Positions 23,909 to 33,103 of a DNA stretch of 64,000 bases are shown here, in pieces. Origin of the DNA: Littorina saxatilis (lineage: Eukaryota > Mollusca > Gastropoda > Littorinimorpha > Littorinidae); the NCBI RefSeq assembly GCF_037325665.1, contig NC_090250.1, forward strand, positions 17,034,072-17,098,071, given 5' to 3'. The notes below the pieces were generated by a model. The model did not search any database. It worked only from the letters and a program-made list of their open reading frames with translations, and was not told the origin of the DNA. The translations under genes and the position numbers were made by a program. How positions within the stretch are numbered: position 1 is the first letter of the stretch; each line of letters starts with the position of its first letter.

Positions 23909-24698
23909 GGTGTGTTTGTGTGTGTATGTGTGTGTGTGTCTGTCTGTCTGTCTGTCTGTGCGTGTGTGTGTGTAGAGCGATTCAGAGTAAACTACTGGAC
24001 CGATCTTTATGAAATTTGACATGAGAGTTCCTGGGTATAATATCCCCGGAGGTTTTTTTTCTTTTTTTCGATAAATGTCTTTGATGACGTCATATCCGGC
24101 TTTTTGTAAAAGTTGAGGCGGCACTGTCACACCCTCATTTTTCAATCAAATTGCGGATTGAAATTTTGGCCAAGCAATCTTCGACAAAGACCGGACTTCA
24201 GTATTGCATTTCAGCTTGGTGGCGTAAAAATTAATTAATGACTTTGGTCATTAAAAATCTGAAAATTGTAATTAAAATCATTTTTGTATAAAACGATCTA
24301 AATTTACGTTCATCTTATTCTTCATCATTTTCTGATTCCAAAGACATATAAATATGTTATATTTGGATTAAAAACAAGCTCTGAAAATTAAAAATATAAA
24401 AATTATGATCATTTACGTGGCACAGAGGTGACACGGGGCTGAAACATGGATGTCGTCTCTGAGTCTGCACATCAAGTTGACCCGTGTTTGTCCCGGCCCG
24501 GATTCGAACCCGTGACCCGCGGATCACAAGTCCGGTGCTCTACCAATACAATATATCTTAGCCTATGTGAACGCTTAACAATAAATCATGGCTTAGATAA
24601 GGCGATTTACAATAAAGACTACTTGTCAAAGAAACGGCAGTCTGCTACTCACCCAAAAGCGCAAGCATGGCAAGGCCAAGCAGAGTACTCTTGTCCAT
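19740..24698 (-). CDS. Small secreted six-cysteine protein, unknown family
   Basis: Three minus-strand exons join in phase: 24698-24653 (donor G|GTGAGT, phase 1), 20195-20087 (acceptor CGAAAG|, donor GG|GTATGT, phase 2) and 19893 onward (acceptor TTTGCAG|). Exon 1 encodes a signal peptide core, MDKSTLLGLAMLALL, and cleavage is likely after HTVQG. The mature part has six cysteines (DCD, DVCV, QMCG, LRCI, AACD, IECG), consistent with three disulfides. If exon 3 is terminal, the stop is at 19740-19742 and the protein has 102 residues ending KPFLPSDTT. A GTAAGC donor after IEC (19771) could instead lead to a further exon, perhaps in the assembly gap. Function is unknown; a secreted role is inferred from the signal peptide. 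Intron 1, about 4.5 kb, is packed with transposons. I do not recognise the family. Confidence 0.72.
20240..20609. other. Intron sequence of the secreted-protein gene
   Basis: A short inverted pair near 20403-20465 (ATCCTTACTGTAATAGTACT and its near inverse) could form a hairpin. Nothing else is recognisable. Confidence 0.45.
20610..20812. repeat. Dispersed repeat R, copy 1
   Basis: This ~200 bp segment (CTTAGCTGGTTGATCTGACC, then GATTTCAGCGTAGCAACA, ending AATATTTTGACAAGAAAAT) recurs at 32185-32388. A shorter part recurs at 31160-31205. The termini of the family are not evident. Confidence 0.75.
20813..21140. repeat. Direct repeat of ~90 bp with internal 17 bp inverted repeats
   Basis: AAGCGGAGCGCTCATTTAAG through GGCTGGTAAAAATAGTTA occurs at 20812-20902 and 21049-21139. 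Within each copy GGAGCGCTCATTTAAGG faces a near inverse, CCTAAAATGAGCGCTCC. The sequence between repeats variants of GCGCTC and GGAGGGCGCA. It may be the two arms of a DNA element whose core is 20903-21048. Confidence 0.65.
21141..21814. repeat. Unassigned sequence with TG microsatellite and G-rich run
   Basis: A perfect TG run lies at 21551-21606 and a G-rich run at 21727-21755. A 40-codon frame starting CACCATGGCTTCACGAG (21251) is open but unsupported by any partner exon. Confidence 0.6.
21815..23647. mobile_element. TIR element with GGGGAAGGGCTCC ends, carrying a nested family H copy
   Basis: The left end is GGGGAAGGGCTCCTAATATG (21815) and the right end is the inverse, CATATTAGGAGCCCTTCCCC (23647). 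Palindromic internal copies of GGTCCATATTAGG occur at 21996-22037, 22371-22390 and 23605-23624, so the termini may have been duplicated or several units joined. No target duplication or transposase is clear. Family H copy C (22584-23466) is inserted in it, so this element is older than that copy. Confidence 0.7.
22584..23466 (-). mobile_element. Helentron-like element (family H), copy C, full length, minus
   Basis: It starts ACAAGTCGCGTAAGGCGAAA and ends with the hairpin, then AATGTAAAAAG, the reverse of copies A and B. TGACGTCA is at 23234-23241. It is nested in the GGGGAAGGGCTCC element. Confidence 0.7.
23648..23803. repeat. TG-rich interrupted microsatellite
   Basis: TG tract with TTGGTG interruptions at 23697-23772; nothing else is seen. 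Confidence 0.8.
23804..24412 (+). mobile_element. Helentron-like element (family H), copy D, 3' part missing
   Basis: It begins with the family hairpin, TG tract and GAGCGATTCAGAGTAAACTA but stops abruptly after AAAATATAAAAATTATGATC. A SINE fragment follows. TGACGTCA is at 24085-24092. Confidence 0.68.
24414..24560 (-). mobile_element. tRNA-derived SINE, family S1 fragment, minus
   Basis: Read on the minus strand from 24552: TTGGTAGAGCACCGGACTTG (A-box region), CACGGGTTCGAATCCGGG (B-box) and CAACTTGATGTGCAGACTCA, matching the S1 module at 3684-3850. It directly abuts truncated family H copy D. Confidence 0.7.
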
Positions 24699-25350
24699 GG
24701 CTTGTGATAGTTGAGTGTTCGTTGCGGAAATAATTGTGCAGAAAGACTTCCTTGACAACTTTCTTGATCCGCACAAACAGAAAACTTGAAGTGACAGAGA
24801 CCCGGGGGAGGCAAAACACTACTGGGGCTGACGCTCTGCTATTGTTGAATGTCACGATTCAACAAACAAAGCCAACTTTATGTGATCAGCCACTGCGTTG
24901 CTCAGAATCACAATAGCCCGCTCAGAGAAATGTCGCTCTGGATTGGTCTATGCAACGGGCTCACAACGAGGCAAGTCGCTTCACGATGGCGACGAAGAAA
25001 GCACGATTGCTGCGAGATATGAAAAAAGTTGTACTTCTTAAACTAGTAGACGATTCGGTCAGTGAAATCGTCAGAGAGAATGTAGTTATGATGGGAAATT
25101 TAGCTGGGGTAGTCCCTGAACCTTGAAAAGCGGTGGATCCCTCGGGTCACGTCGAAAACCACGCCGAGAAGATCGAAACACGCTACACGGCATCGCAGTG
25201 TAAACACCGCCGCCATCTTGGATAACGCGGCGGGCGGTGGGCGAGCATATACCAAAGCCGCTCGCCGAGTGCTTCGCGAGCGCTTTCGTGCACTGCCCTA
25301 AGAAACGGCTTTTTGTCTTTCGCACTGCGAGCGACCCGTGGCGAACCGCT
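24699..25350. promoter_or_regulatory. CpG-richer region upstream of the secreted-protein gene
   Basis: Sequence from about 24940 to 25350 is richer in CG dinucleotides than its surroundings. It contains CAAGATGGCGGCGGTG on the minus strand (25207-25221), which matches the YY1-type AAGATGGCGGC motif found at many start sites. A 46-codon frame opens on the plus strand at 24986 (MATKKARLLRDMKKVVLLKL) and a 38-codon frame on the minus strand opens at the YY1-like ATG. Neither is recognised. It may be a promoter or bidirectional promoter; this is inference. Confidence 0.35.
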
Positions 25351-25801
25351 CTGGGCAACTCGTAGATTCGATGTGTCATGCATGCACATCGGGTCAGCCG
25401 TTGCTCGAGAGGATGTGTGCAACAAAACAGCAGTCATGCCAACATTTTCATCGATCACAGCATGCACAGTTTCCGAAAAAACGACGCTTTCTGTGTATCT
25501 GTCGTGAGCCATTTGTCAGACTTATCCAATCACAGGCCTTTCACCGGTTGGTCTGGAGTCGGGATGGGTGGAGCAAATACTCCTGTTATATCCCCGGGTA
25601 TTTTTTCAGTCAAAAAGGGCTTCCAAGAATTCTTGTTTTTTCGGTAGCAAGGTCAGATGCACAGTTTCTGAAAAATCGCACTGTGTGTGTAGTTGGGGTC
25701 TGCCTACTTCTCTGAGGTTGCTCTAGAAACAAGAAATGGCTTGCTGTGTCGATCAAGACTTACAAGAGTGTCTTTTTACATTTAGTCAGGAGTGTCTTTT
25801 T
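25351..25801. other. Unassigned sequence with a 24 bp duplication
   Basis: GAGTGTCTTTTTACATTTAG occurs twice, at about 25765 and 25790, immediately left of family H copy E, as if its first bases were duplicated on insertion. GGCTTGCTGTGTCG at 25738 matches the arm of the hairpin at 43615-43762. Confidence 0.55.
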
Positions 25802-26694
25802 ACATTTAGTCAAGTTTTGACTAAATGTTTTAACGTAGAGGGGGGAATCGAGACGAGGGTCGTGGTGTATGTGCGTGCGTGTGTGTGTGCGTGTGTGTGT
25901 GTGTGTGTGTGTCTGTCTGTGTGTGTGTGTGTAGAGCGATTCAGACTAAACTACTGGACCGATCTTTATGAAATTTGACATGAGAGTTCCTGGGTATGAA
26001 ATCCCCGAACGTTTTTTTCATTTTTTTGATAAATGTCTTTGATGACGTCATATCCGGCTTTTCGTGAAAGTTGAGGCGGCACTGTCACGCCCTCATTTTT
26101 CAACCAAATTGGTTGAAATTTTGGTCAAGTAATCTTCGACGAAGCCCGGACTTTGGTATTGCATTTCAGCTTGGTGGCTTAAAAATTAATTAATGACTTT
26201 GGTCATTAAAAATCTGAAAATTGTAAAAAAAAAAAAAAAAATTATAAAACGATCCAAATTTACGTTCATCTCATTCTCCATCCTTTTCTGATTCCAAAAA
26301 CATATAAATATGTTATATTTGGATTAAAAACAAGCTCTGAAAATTAAATATATAAAAATTATTATCAAAATTAAATTTTCCAAATCAATTTAAAAACACT
26401 TTCATCTTATTCCTTGTCGGTTCCTGATTCCAAAAACATATAGATATGATATGTTTGGATTAAAAACACGCTCAGAAAGTTAAAACAAAGAGAGGTACAG
26501 AAAAGCGTGCTATCCGTCTTAGCGCAACTACTACCCCGCTCTTCTTGTCAATTTCACTGCCTTTGCCATGAGCGGTGGACTGACGATGCTACGAGTATAC
26601 GGTCTTGCTGAAAAATGGCATTGCGTTCAGTTTCATTCTGTGAGTTCGACAGCTACTTGACTAAATGTTGTATTTTCGCCTTACGCGACTTGTT
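25802..26694 (+). mobile_element. Helentron-like element (family H), copy E, full length
   Basis: Complete copy with both ends. TGACGTCA is at 26043-26050. Its last base is directly followed by the first base of copy F, giving a head-to-tail pair without spacer. Confidence 0.72.
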
Positions 26695-26774
26695 ACATTT
26701 AGTCAAGTTTTGACTAAATGTTTTAACGTAGAGGGGGAATCGAGACGAGGGTCGTGGTGTATGTGCGTGCGTGC

Positions 26775-26813
<39 letters not shown>

Positions 26814-28451
26814 TGTCTGTGTGTGTGTGTGTGTAGAGCGATTCAGACTAAACTACTGGACCGATCTTTATGAAATTTGACATGAGAGTTCCTGGGTATG
26901 AAATCCCCAGACGTTTTTTTCATTTTTTTGATAAATGTCTTTTATGACGTCATATCCGGCTTTTCGTGAAAGTTGAGGCGGCACTGTCACGCTCTCATTT
27001 TTCAACCAAATTGGTTGAAATTTTGGTCAAGTAATCTTCGACGAAGCCCGGACTTTGGTATTGCATTTCAGCTTGGTGGCTTAAAAATTAATCAATGACT
27101 TTGGTCATTAAAAATCAGAAAATTGTAAAAAAAAATAAAAATTTATAAAACGATCCAAATGTACGTTCATCTTATTCTCCATCATTTTCTGATTCCAAAA
27201 ACATATAAATATGTTATATTTGGATTAAAAACAAGCTCTGAAAATTAAATATATAAAAATTATTATCAAAATTAAATTGTCGAAATCAATTTAAAAACAC
27301 TTTCATCTTATTCCTTGTCGGTTCCTGATTCCAAAAACATATTGATATGATATGTTTGGATTAACAAGAAGAGTGTGTCAGAATAATGTGACTGGGTGAG
27401 ACATGAAGCCTGTGCTGCGACTTCTGTCTTGTGTGTGGCGCACGTTATATGTCAAAGCAGCACCGCCCTGATATGGCCCTTTGTGGTCGGCTGGGCGTTA
27501 AGCAAACAAACAAAAAACAAGAAGAGCAAACGCTCGATCGAGTCACTTTCGCAGTTCTGAATATTATATGAGGCATCAGATGGACAGGAAGAAATTGCTA
27601 TTCACAACACAATGAGTCACGTTCACATAAAATTTGAGCCCGGTCACTTTTATAGTTTCCGAGAAAAGCCCAACGTTAAGTTGTGTGTTGCCGAACAGAA
27701 AAGGCTAGTTATCTCCCTTGTTTTTCTGATAACGTTCGTAAAAGGCTACAGATGTAAATACTTTGATGTAAAGAATAATCCTACAAAGTTTTAATCACAT
27801 CCGATGAACTTTGTCAAAGATATAAAATGTCTAATTTTTCCTTTGACGCTGACCTGTGACCTTGAAAAAGGTCAAAGGTCAACGAAACCATCGTTAAAGT
27901 GTAGAGGTCATTGGAGGTCACGACTAAACAAAATATGAGCCCGATCGCTTTGATAGTTTCCGAGAAAAGATATAAAATGTCTAATTTTTCCTTTGACGCT
28001 GACCTGTGACCTTGAAAAAGGTCAAAGGTCAACGAAACCATCGTTAAAGTGTAGAGGTCATTGGAGGTCACGACTAAACAAAATATGAGCCCGATCGCTT
28101 TGATAGTTTCCGAGAAAAGTCCAACGTTAAGGTGGTGTCTACGGACGGACGGCCGGACGGCCGGCCGGACAGACTAACACTGACCGATTACATAGAGTCA
28201 CTTTTTCTCAAGTGACTCAAAAACACGCTCAGAAAGTTAAAACAAAGAGAGGTACAGAAAAGCGTGCTATCCTTCTTAGCGCAACTACTACCCCGCTCTT
28301 CTTGGCAATTTCACTGCCTTTGCCATGAGCGGTGGACTGACGATGCTACGAGTATACGGTCTTGCTGAAAAATGGCATTGCGTTCAATTTCATTCTGTGA
28401 GTTCGACAGCTACTTGACTAAATGTTGTATTTTCGCCTTACGCGACTTGTT
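26695..28451 (+). mobile_element. Helentron-like element (family H), copy F, split by nested insertion
   Basis: The left part 26695-27363 ends at ATATGATATGTTTGGATTA. The right part resumes at 28219 (AAAAACACGCTCAGAAAGTT) and runs to GCGACTTGT. The two pieces align to copy E with nothing lost, so 27364-28218 inserted later. TGACGTCA is at 26945-26952. Confidence 0.75.
27364..28218. mobile_element. Nested insertion: SINE tail plus a GAGTCACTT element
   Basis: The first ~140 bp (GTCAGAATAATGTGACTGGG to AAGCAAACAAACAAA) equals the 3' part of the SINE at 44225-44532. From 27541 a second element opens with GAGTCACTTT and closes near 28218 with AAGTGACTC, an inverted pair. Inside, a 151 bp segment (AGATATAAAATGTCTAATTT to CCCGATCGCTTTGATAGTTT) is tandemly duplicated at 27818-28120. 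A GGACGGACGGCC run is at 28143. Confidence 0.65.
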
Positions 28452-28548
28452 TAGATATTGAATTTATGCATGACCTTTCCACAAAGTGGTAGGTAGGTGG
28501 GTCAAACGTTCTGAATCGTGTGCAATTTCAAAATGCAGGGATCGACTC
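28452..28548. other. Short unassigned spacer
   Basis: Nothing recognisable between family H copy F and the next element. Confidence 0.5.
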
Positions 28549-28639
28549 AACAGTACAGCAGTCCCTCTCATGAACGGACACCCTTGGGCCATAGCAAAAC
28601 TGTCCGTACATTGCAGGTGTCCGGTCACGGGAGGGGTGA

Positions 28640-29415
28640 CCACACCACCCCCTCCCCCATACACACACAGAGACACACAAACAACAGCATTGAGTCTATG
28701 CTAATCACTTCTTGTGGCTGCTAAACAATAAACTCCTAATACTTCTTTAAACGTTCTGTAAAAATGATTTGTATGAAAAGTGTTGAAAAGAAGAGATAAA
28801 ATAAATCCTCAAGGCAGTGAACACACTCACCATGCACTGACATACGAAAGCAGCCACACAAACACAGCACAGAGGAGCGTGTGCAGATGCCTTGCAAGAA
28901 TAAGCTTGAAGACCAGTTTGAATAAATAGCAGCAGATAGAGCTGCATGTCATAATCATGTAATTTATTTTCATCTTTATTGACTGCATGCCGATCATGTG
29001 GCATGGCAGTGACTTTTCACTCTTCAGTCGGAAATACACTGTACATAACACAGCTCTCACTCTCCCTCACTAAATGCCTACCCCAAGCCGTGACAACTGA
29101 TGCTTGGAAATTGTGTGGAAGAGTACACCTCTCTATTTCTCTCCAATGCTCTTCCTGCTGACATGCAGTGACACCGGACACCCCACCGAGTTTAGCCAGC
29201 TACCCCTCCATCCCCCCCCTCCCTCCCTCTCTCTCTCACTCCCTCCAGCCATGTACTGTTTGGGGCTGTGGCCAGAGAGGTCAGCTCCAACTGTTCACTC
29301 AGAGCAAAACCAGTTGACTGTGTCGTAACTTTTGACAAAGCAAGACAACTGAAGGGTTCACAGATTAGGCAACCGACTCATGGTCAAGGCTGAGGGGAAA
29401 CAAGAGTATCTTGTC
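28640..29415. other. Unassigned sequence
   Basis: C-rich and CT-rich runs occur near 28635-28665 and 29205-29250. No gene or repeat ends are recognised. Confidence 0.45.
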
Positions 29416-30333
29416 CAGACCTGTTTACCCTAAACCCGAGGCAAGAGTACTTTCCCAAAAAGTTGAGTGTATTTTTCAAAAAGTTGGAGTACTTTGCAAG
29501 CAAAGCCATATGGGCTAGGGGAAATGTACGCGTGGGTGCAAACGTGTTTGTGTAATAATAGCATGTCTTGTGAACACTTTCAGAATTTAACTCCTTTCAA
29601 TACAACAGGGATAAAACAATTGTATTTACCTGTCCGTTTATAGCATTATAACCAGTGTCTTCCAAACAGATTGATAATGAAAAGATGAAGTTCGTGAAAT
29701 AACATCTGCGGTTGACAATGGCAAGTTCATTTTTACAATCATCTCAGAAAACATTGCTTCAGCACAGACTACAGCCTTTTCTTCTGGCAGGATTTGCTTT
29801 GCGGGAATGAACTTCATAATTCCTTGGCAGCTTTCAGCGGATTTCTTTGCAGCAACCTTGTCTAGGTGAGATTTGGAACTGCAGTGTCGTTCGATGTCAT
29901 ATTTCCCAGCATGGGCAATGAAGAAATCTGATTTACAATACTTGCAGTGTGCATGACTTTTTTCCATAGTAGACTCCACAATTCCTGGCTCTTTCTTATA
30001 TTTCTCCAAGAAAATCTGCTGCTTCTGCTGTTTAGATTTGGTACAGTCATCCGAAACTGGCAAATTTTTCCGCTTCATTTTGCCACGATTGTTCAGACGA
30101 TCGCACGTGCCAACAACTGAACAAGGTTTCCACAGCTGAAGACTCGCTGTCATGGTTATCTCCCTTCGACCGAAACCGGTATCAGTTGTACCATCCCGTA
30201 ATCAGCACACCAACACCGGGAAACGTATTCTAGACTTTTTCTTAGGCGTATTTTGTGCGTGTGTCGCGTATTTGCGTACCGATAATAATTTGGCGTACAA
30301 AATACGCCCAAATCGTACTGGTAAACAGGTCTG
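29416..30333. mobile_element. DNA transposon with 14 bp TIR and 6 bp target duplication
   Basis: The ends CAGACCTGTTTACC (29416) and GGTAAACAGGTCTG (30333) are perfect inverse copies. CTTGTC flanks both sides (29410-29415 and 30334-30339). A 6 bp duplication is unusual: hAT elements normally give 8 bp. The element carries a transposase-like N-terminal reading frame (29638-30153) but lacks a catalytic domain, so it is non-autonomous. Confidence 0.82.
29638..30153 (-). CDS. Transposase-like N-terminal fragment with BED-like zinc finger
   Basis: The 171-codon frame (or from Met at 30078, MKRKNLPVSDD) has the signature CKYCKSDFFIAHAGKYDIER then HCSSKSH. This matches the C-x2-C...H-x-H zinc finger with a G-x-D linker found at the N-terminus of hAT-like transposases and proteins derived from them. 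A segment in the family's usual second position follows (IMKFIPAK, EEKAVVCAEAMFSEMIVKMN). No RNase-H-like catalytic core follows; the frame runs out near the element's left end after ADVISRTSSF. It lies wholly inside the TIR element 29416-30333. A host-gene role is not excluded, but nothing supports one. Confidence 0.55.
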   Translation of the reverse strand: MTASLQLWKPCSVVGTCDRLNNRGKMKRKNLPVSDDCTKSKQQKQQIFLEKYKKEPGIVESTMEKSHAHCKYCKSDFFIAHAGKYDIERHCSSKSHLDKVAAKKSAESCQGIMKFIPAKQILPEEKAVVCAEAMFSEMIVKMNLPLSTADVISRTSSFHYQSVWKTLVIML

Positions 30334-30834
30334 CTTGTCAATGAAAGAGGTTACACACAGACACACGATGCTGAGAACTGTGGCCGGTTTTTCACTCTTT
30401 CGCTCAGGACCTTCATCGACTGTGGTTTCTGTTGTTTACGTCAACAGACAAGAATAATGAGCACAGTGCAGTTTCATGTTGGCATCTTCGCATGTACTCC
30501 ACTTCTGACCAAAACTACCCCCCCTCCTGATGGGTACAGGTGCACTCAAGTTACCAGTGACTGTCGTCACGCCATTGTGGCTGTGATCTTATACCAAGAG
30601 CCGGACTGCTCTGTTATCGATTTTGTTGTGGTGAAAATTTGACGATGGTCTGTCCGTACATTGGAGGTATGACCTGCTGTTGGGACCGAAAATGAGTGTC
30701 CGCGTCCACGTTTTGCAGGTGTCCGTTTAAGGGGGGGCAAATATAGAAGGAAAACACTCCGTGCCGAGCAAATGTGTCCGTACATGTCAGGTGTCTGCTC
30801 ACGCCGGGGGCCGTACATTGCAGGGACTGCTGTA

Positions 30835-31224
30835 CGAGGTTAGAAATGAAGCGGTGGCCTAACAAAGCCGATTTAAGCCCTCCAGATTGTTACCTTTAGG
30901 GTTATTCTAAAGACCAAGTATACCATAACCACCATTGGACAGTATGTGACTTAAATACAGGAAATACAAACAGGATCAGGGCATTTCCCATCGAGGACTG
31001 CGTTCATGTCATTGATTCATTTTGCGCACAATTGTGGGATGTGCGCGGGAAGGACGATGTGATGACTGTGTGAGGGGAAAGGGGATGGGGGTGGTACAGT
31101 TTCGGGGGGGGGTGGGTGGTGGTACACTGGGAGGAAAATGGAGGAAGTGGTTGTCAGTTATGGATATCCTCGCTCAGTAGCTTTACCTGGTTGTTTTCGC
31201 AGTTCTGTTCTGACTTACGTATGA
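30835..31224. other. Unassigned sequence; left part of a repeated block
   Basis: GTGAGGGGAAAGGGGATGGG to GGATATCCTCGCTCAGTAGC (31070-31185) is repeated in diverged form at 32085-32200. A shorter echo, GACTGGGAGGAAAATGAAGA, is at 33410. These suggest an old segmental triplication of about 1 kb. Confidence 0.5.
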
Positions 31225-31978
31225 GGTTACAAACTTGCAAAATGCGCATTGGTTACAAACTTGCAAAATGCACATTGGTTACAAACTTGCAAAATGTGCA
31301 TTGGTTACAAACTTGCAAAGTGCGCATTGGTTACAAACTTGCAAAATGCGCATTGGTTACAAACTTGCAAAATGTGCATTGGTTACAAACTTGCAAAATG
31401 CGCATTGGTTACAAACTTGCAAAATGCGCGTTGGTTAAAAACTTGCAAAATGCGCATTGGTTACAAACTTGCAAAATGCGCATTGGTTACAAACTTGCAA
31501 AATGCGCATTGGTTACAAACTTGCAAAATGCGCATTGGTTACAAACTTGCAAAATGCGCATTGGTTACAAACTTGCAAAATGCGCATTGGTTACAAACTT
31601 GCAAAATGCGCATTGGTTGCAAACTTGCAAAATGCGCATTGGTTGCAAACTTGCAAAATGCGCATTGGTTGCAAACTTGCAAAATGCGCATTGGTTACAA
31701 ACTTGCAAAATGCGCATTGGTTACCAACTTGCAAAATGCGCATTGGTTACCAACTTGCAAAATGCGCATTGGTTACAAACTTGCAAAATGCGCATTGGTT
31801 ACAAACTTGCAAAATGCGCATTGGTTACAAACTTGCAAAATGCGCATTGGTTACAAACTTGCAAAATGCGCATTGGTTACGTACAAACTTGCAAAATGCG
31901 CATTGGTTACAAACTTGCAAAATGGTTACAAACTTGCAAAATGCGAATTGGTTACAAACTTGCAAAATGCGTATTCAG
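31225..31978. repeat. 26 bp minisatellite, ~29 copies
   Basis: The unit is GGTTACAAACTTGCAAAATG plus CGCATT. Variants include GGTTGCAAAC, GGTTACCAAC and ATGTGCATT. Two truncated or expanded units occur at 31880 and 31915. Because 26 is not a multiple of three and the unit lacks stops in every forward frame, all three frames stay open and encode the same cyclic 26-residue repeat. Confidence 0.97.
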
Positions 31979-32416
31979 TTTCGTTTTGATGAACACGTGT
32001 CTTGTAACGGTTACAGGTGAACTTCTCCTTTGTATATTTTTTGCAGTGTGGAGGTGGGGGGGATACCCGGGAGGGGGGGGGGGTGATGTATGAGGGGAAG
32101 CGGGTCGGGGCGGGGCTGTGGTACAGTTTGGAGGCCGGGGGTATACTGGGAAGAAAATGCAGGAGGTGGTTGTATTGTTTATCAGTGGATATTCTCGCTC
32201 AGTAGCTTTTCCCAGTGAGCTTGTAAGACATTTAGCTGGTTGATCTGACCAATCTCAACCACGACCCTCACATGTGTTTCATACAGGTAAAAGCATTTTT
32301 TTCCCACATATGTGTGTGTGTGTGTGTGTGTGTGAACTGATATGATTTCAGCGTAGCAACAGTGCCCAATATTTTGACAAGAAAATGTCAAGGCCGCTGA
32401 GTCGAAGGCAAGTGTA
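31979..32416. repeat. Diverged block repeats, including dispersed repeat R copy 2
   Basis: GCGTATTCAGTTTCGTTTTG to CTTTGTATATTTTTTGCAG (31970-32046) recurs at 33203-33300. 32085-32200 repeats 31070-31185. 32185-32388 is repeat R, as at 20610-20812. Confidence 0.65.
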
Positions 32417-32636
32417 CCGGTGTAACACGAAATTTTTACTCCACGAAAAATTTACTCCGGAGTAAATATTTCGTACGAAATTCTTACTCCGAGTACACTT
32501 TTCGTACCAGAAAAGAACTCCCCAAGGCACGAAAAAAATTACTCCCTCCACGAAATTTTTACTCCCCATTTTTACATTTAGTCAAGTTTTGACTAAATGT
32601 TTTAACGTAGGGGGGGGGAATCGAGACGAGGGTGTG

Positions 32637-32708
<72 letters not shown>

Positions 32709-33098
32709 GTGTGTGTAGAGTAAAAATCTCGTACGCAAAAATGGGATGCGGGCGAAGGGATAATGCCAATAAGTGATCTCGCGCACACGAATGTCGCACT
32801 ACCCTTTTTTCACACCTTCCACCACCAAGACTAACAGGGGACAAGGGAGTAAAATTTTCGTACACCTGGCATGGGAGGTTAAATTGCTCGTGTTGGGGTG
32901 AAGTAATTTATTCGTTATTTATTCGTCAGGGGAGTAACATTTTTGTACGAAATGTTTACTCGGAACTCAACTGTCTTCGGGAGTAATTTTCTCGTGCAAT
33001 GGGGGAGTGCTTTTTTCGTAAAGGGAGTAAGTTTTTCGTACAAAATGTTTACTCCGGAGTAAAAATCTCGTGGGAGTAATTTTCTCGTGTTACACCGG
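32417..33098. mobile_element. TA-flanked TIR element with internal ACTCC/GGAGT palindromes
   Basis: The left end is CCGGTGTAACACGAAATTTT and the right end is the near inverse, ATTTTCTCGTGTTACACCGG, flanked by TA (32415-32416, 33099-33100). The interior repeats variants of GGAGTAAA and TTCGTACGAAA in both orientations at least ten times, separated by a unique core (32735-32870). A truncated family H copy (32574-32720) interrupts it. The TA target fits mariner/Tc1/pogo-type mobilisation; the superfamily is not established. Confidence 0.75.
32574..32720 (+). mobile_element. Helentron-like element (family H), copy G, truncated
   Basis: Only the hairpin end, the GAATCGAGACGAGGG segment and a long TG tract up to TGTAGAG remain. 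It is inside the TA-flanked element. Confidence 0.68.
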
Positions 33099-33103
33099 TA
33101 AAA

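Larger units (their letters stand above)
28549..30834. mobile_element. Possible composite TIR element with ACAGCAGTCCCT ends
   Basis: TACAGCAGTCCCT at the left faces AGGGACTGCTGTA at the right. Near each end the motif TGTCCGTACATTGCAGGTGT or a close variant recurs (28608, 30650, 30773, 30810). The 0.9 kb transposon 29416-30333 lies inside and would be a later insertion. The 2.3 kb span with non-repetitive sequence between makes the pairing plausible but not certain. Confidence 0.45.

Noticed and set aside
31225-31978. CRISPR-like array
   Set aside because: The units are contiguous with no variable spacers, and the surroundings are eukaryotic. The 22 bp array at 63572-64000 was rejected as CRISPR for the same reason.
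31116-32093. A 325-codon frame as a repeat protein
   Set aside because: All three forward frames are open because the 26 bp unit lacks stops in any frame. There is no start context, signal peptide or unique domain to support one of them.
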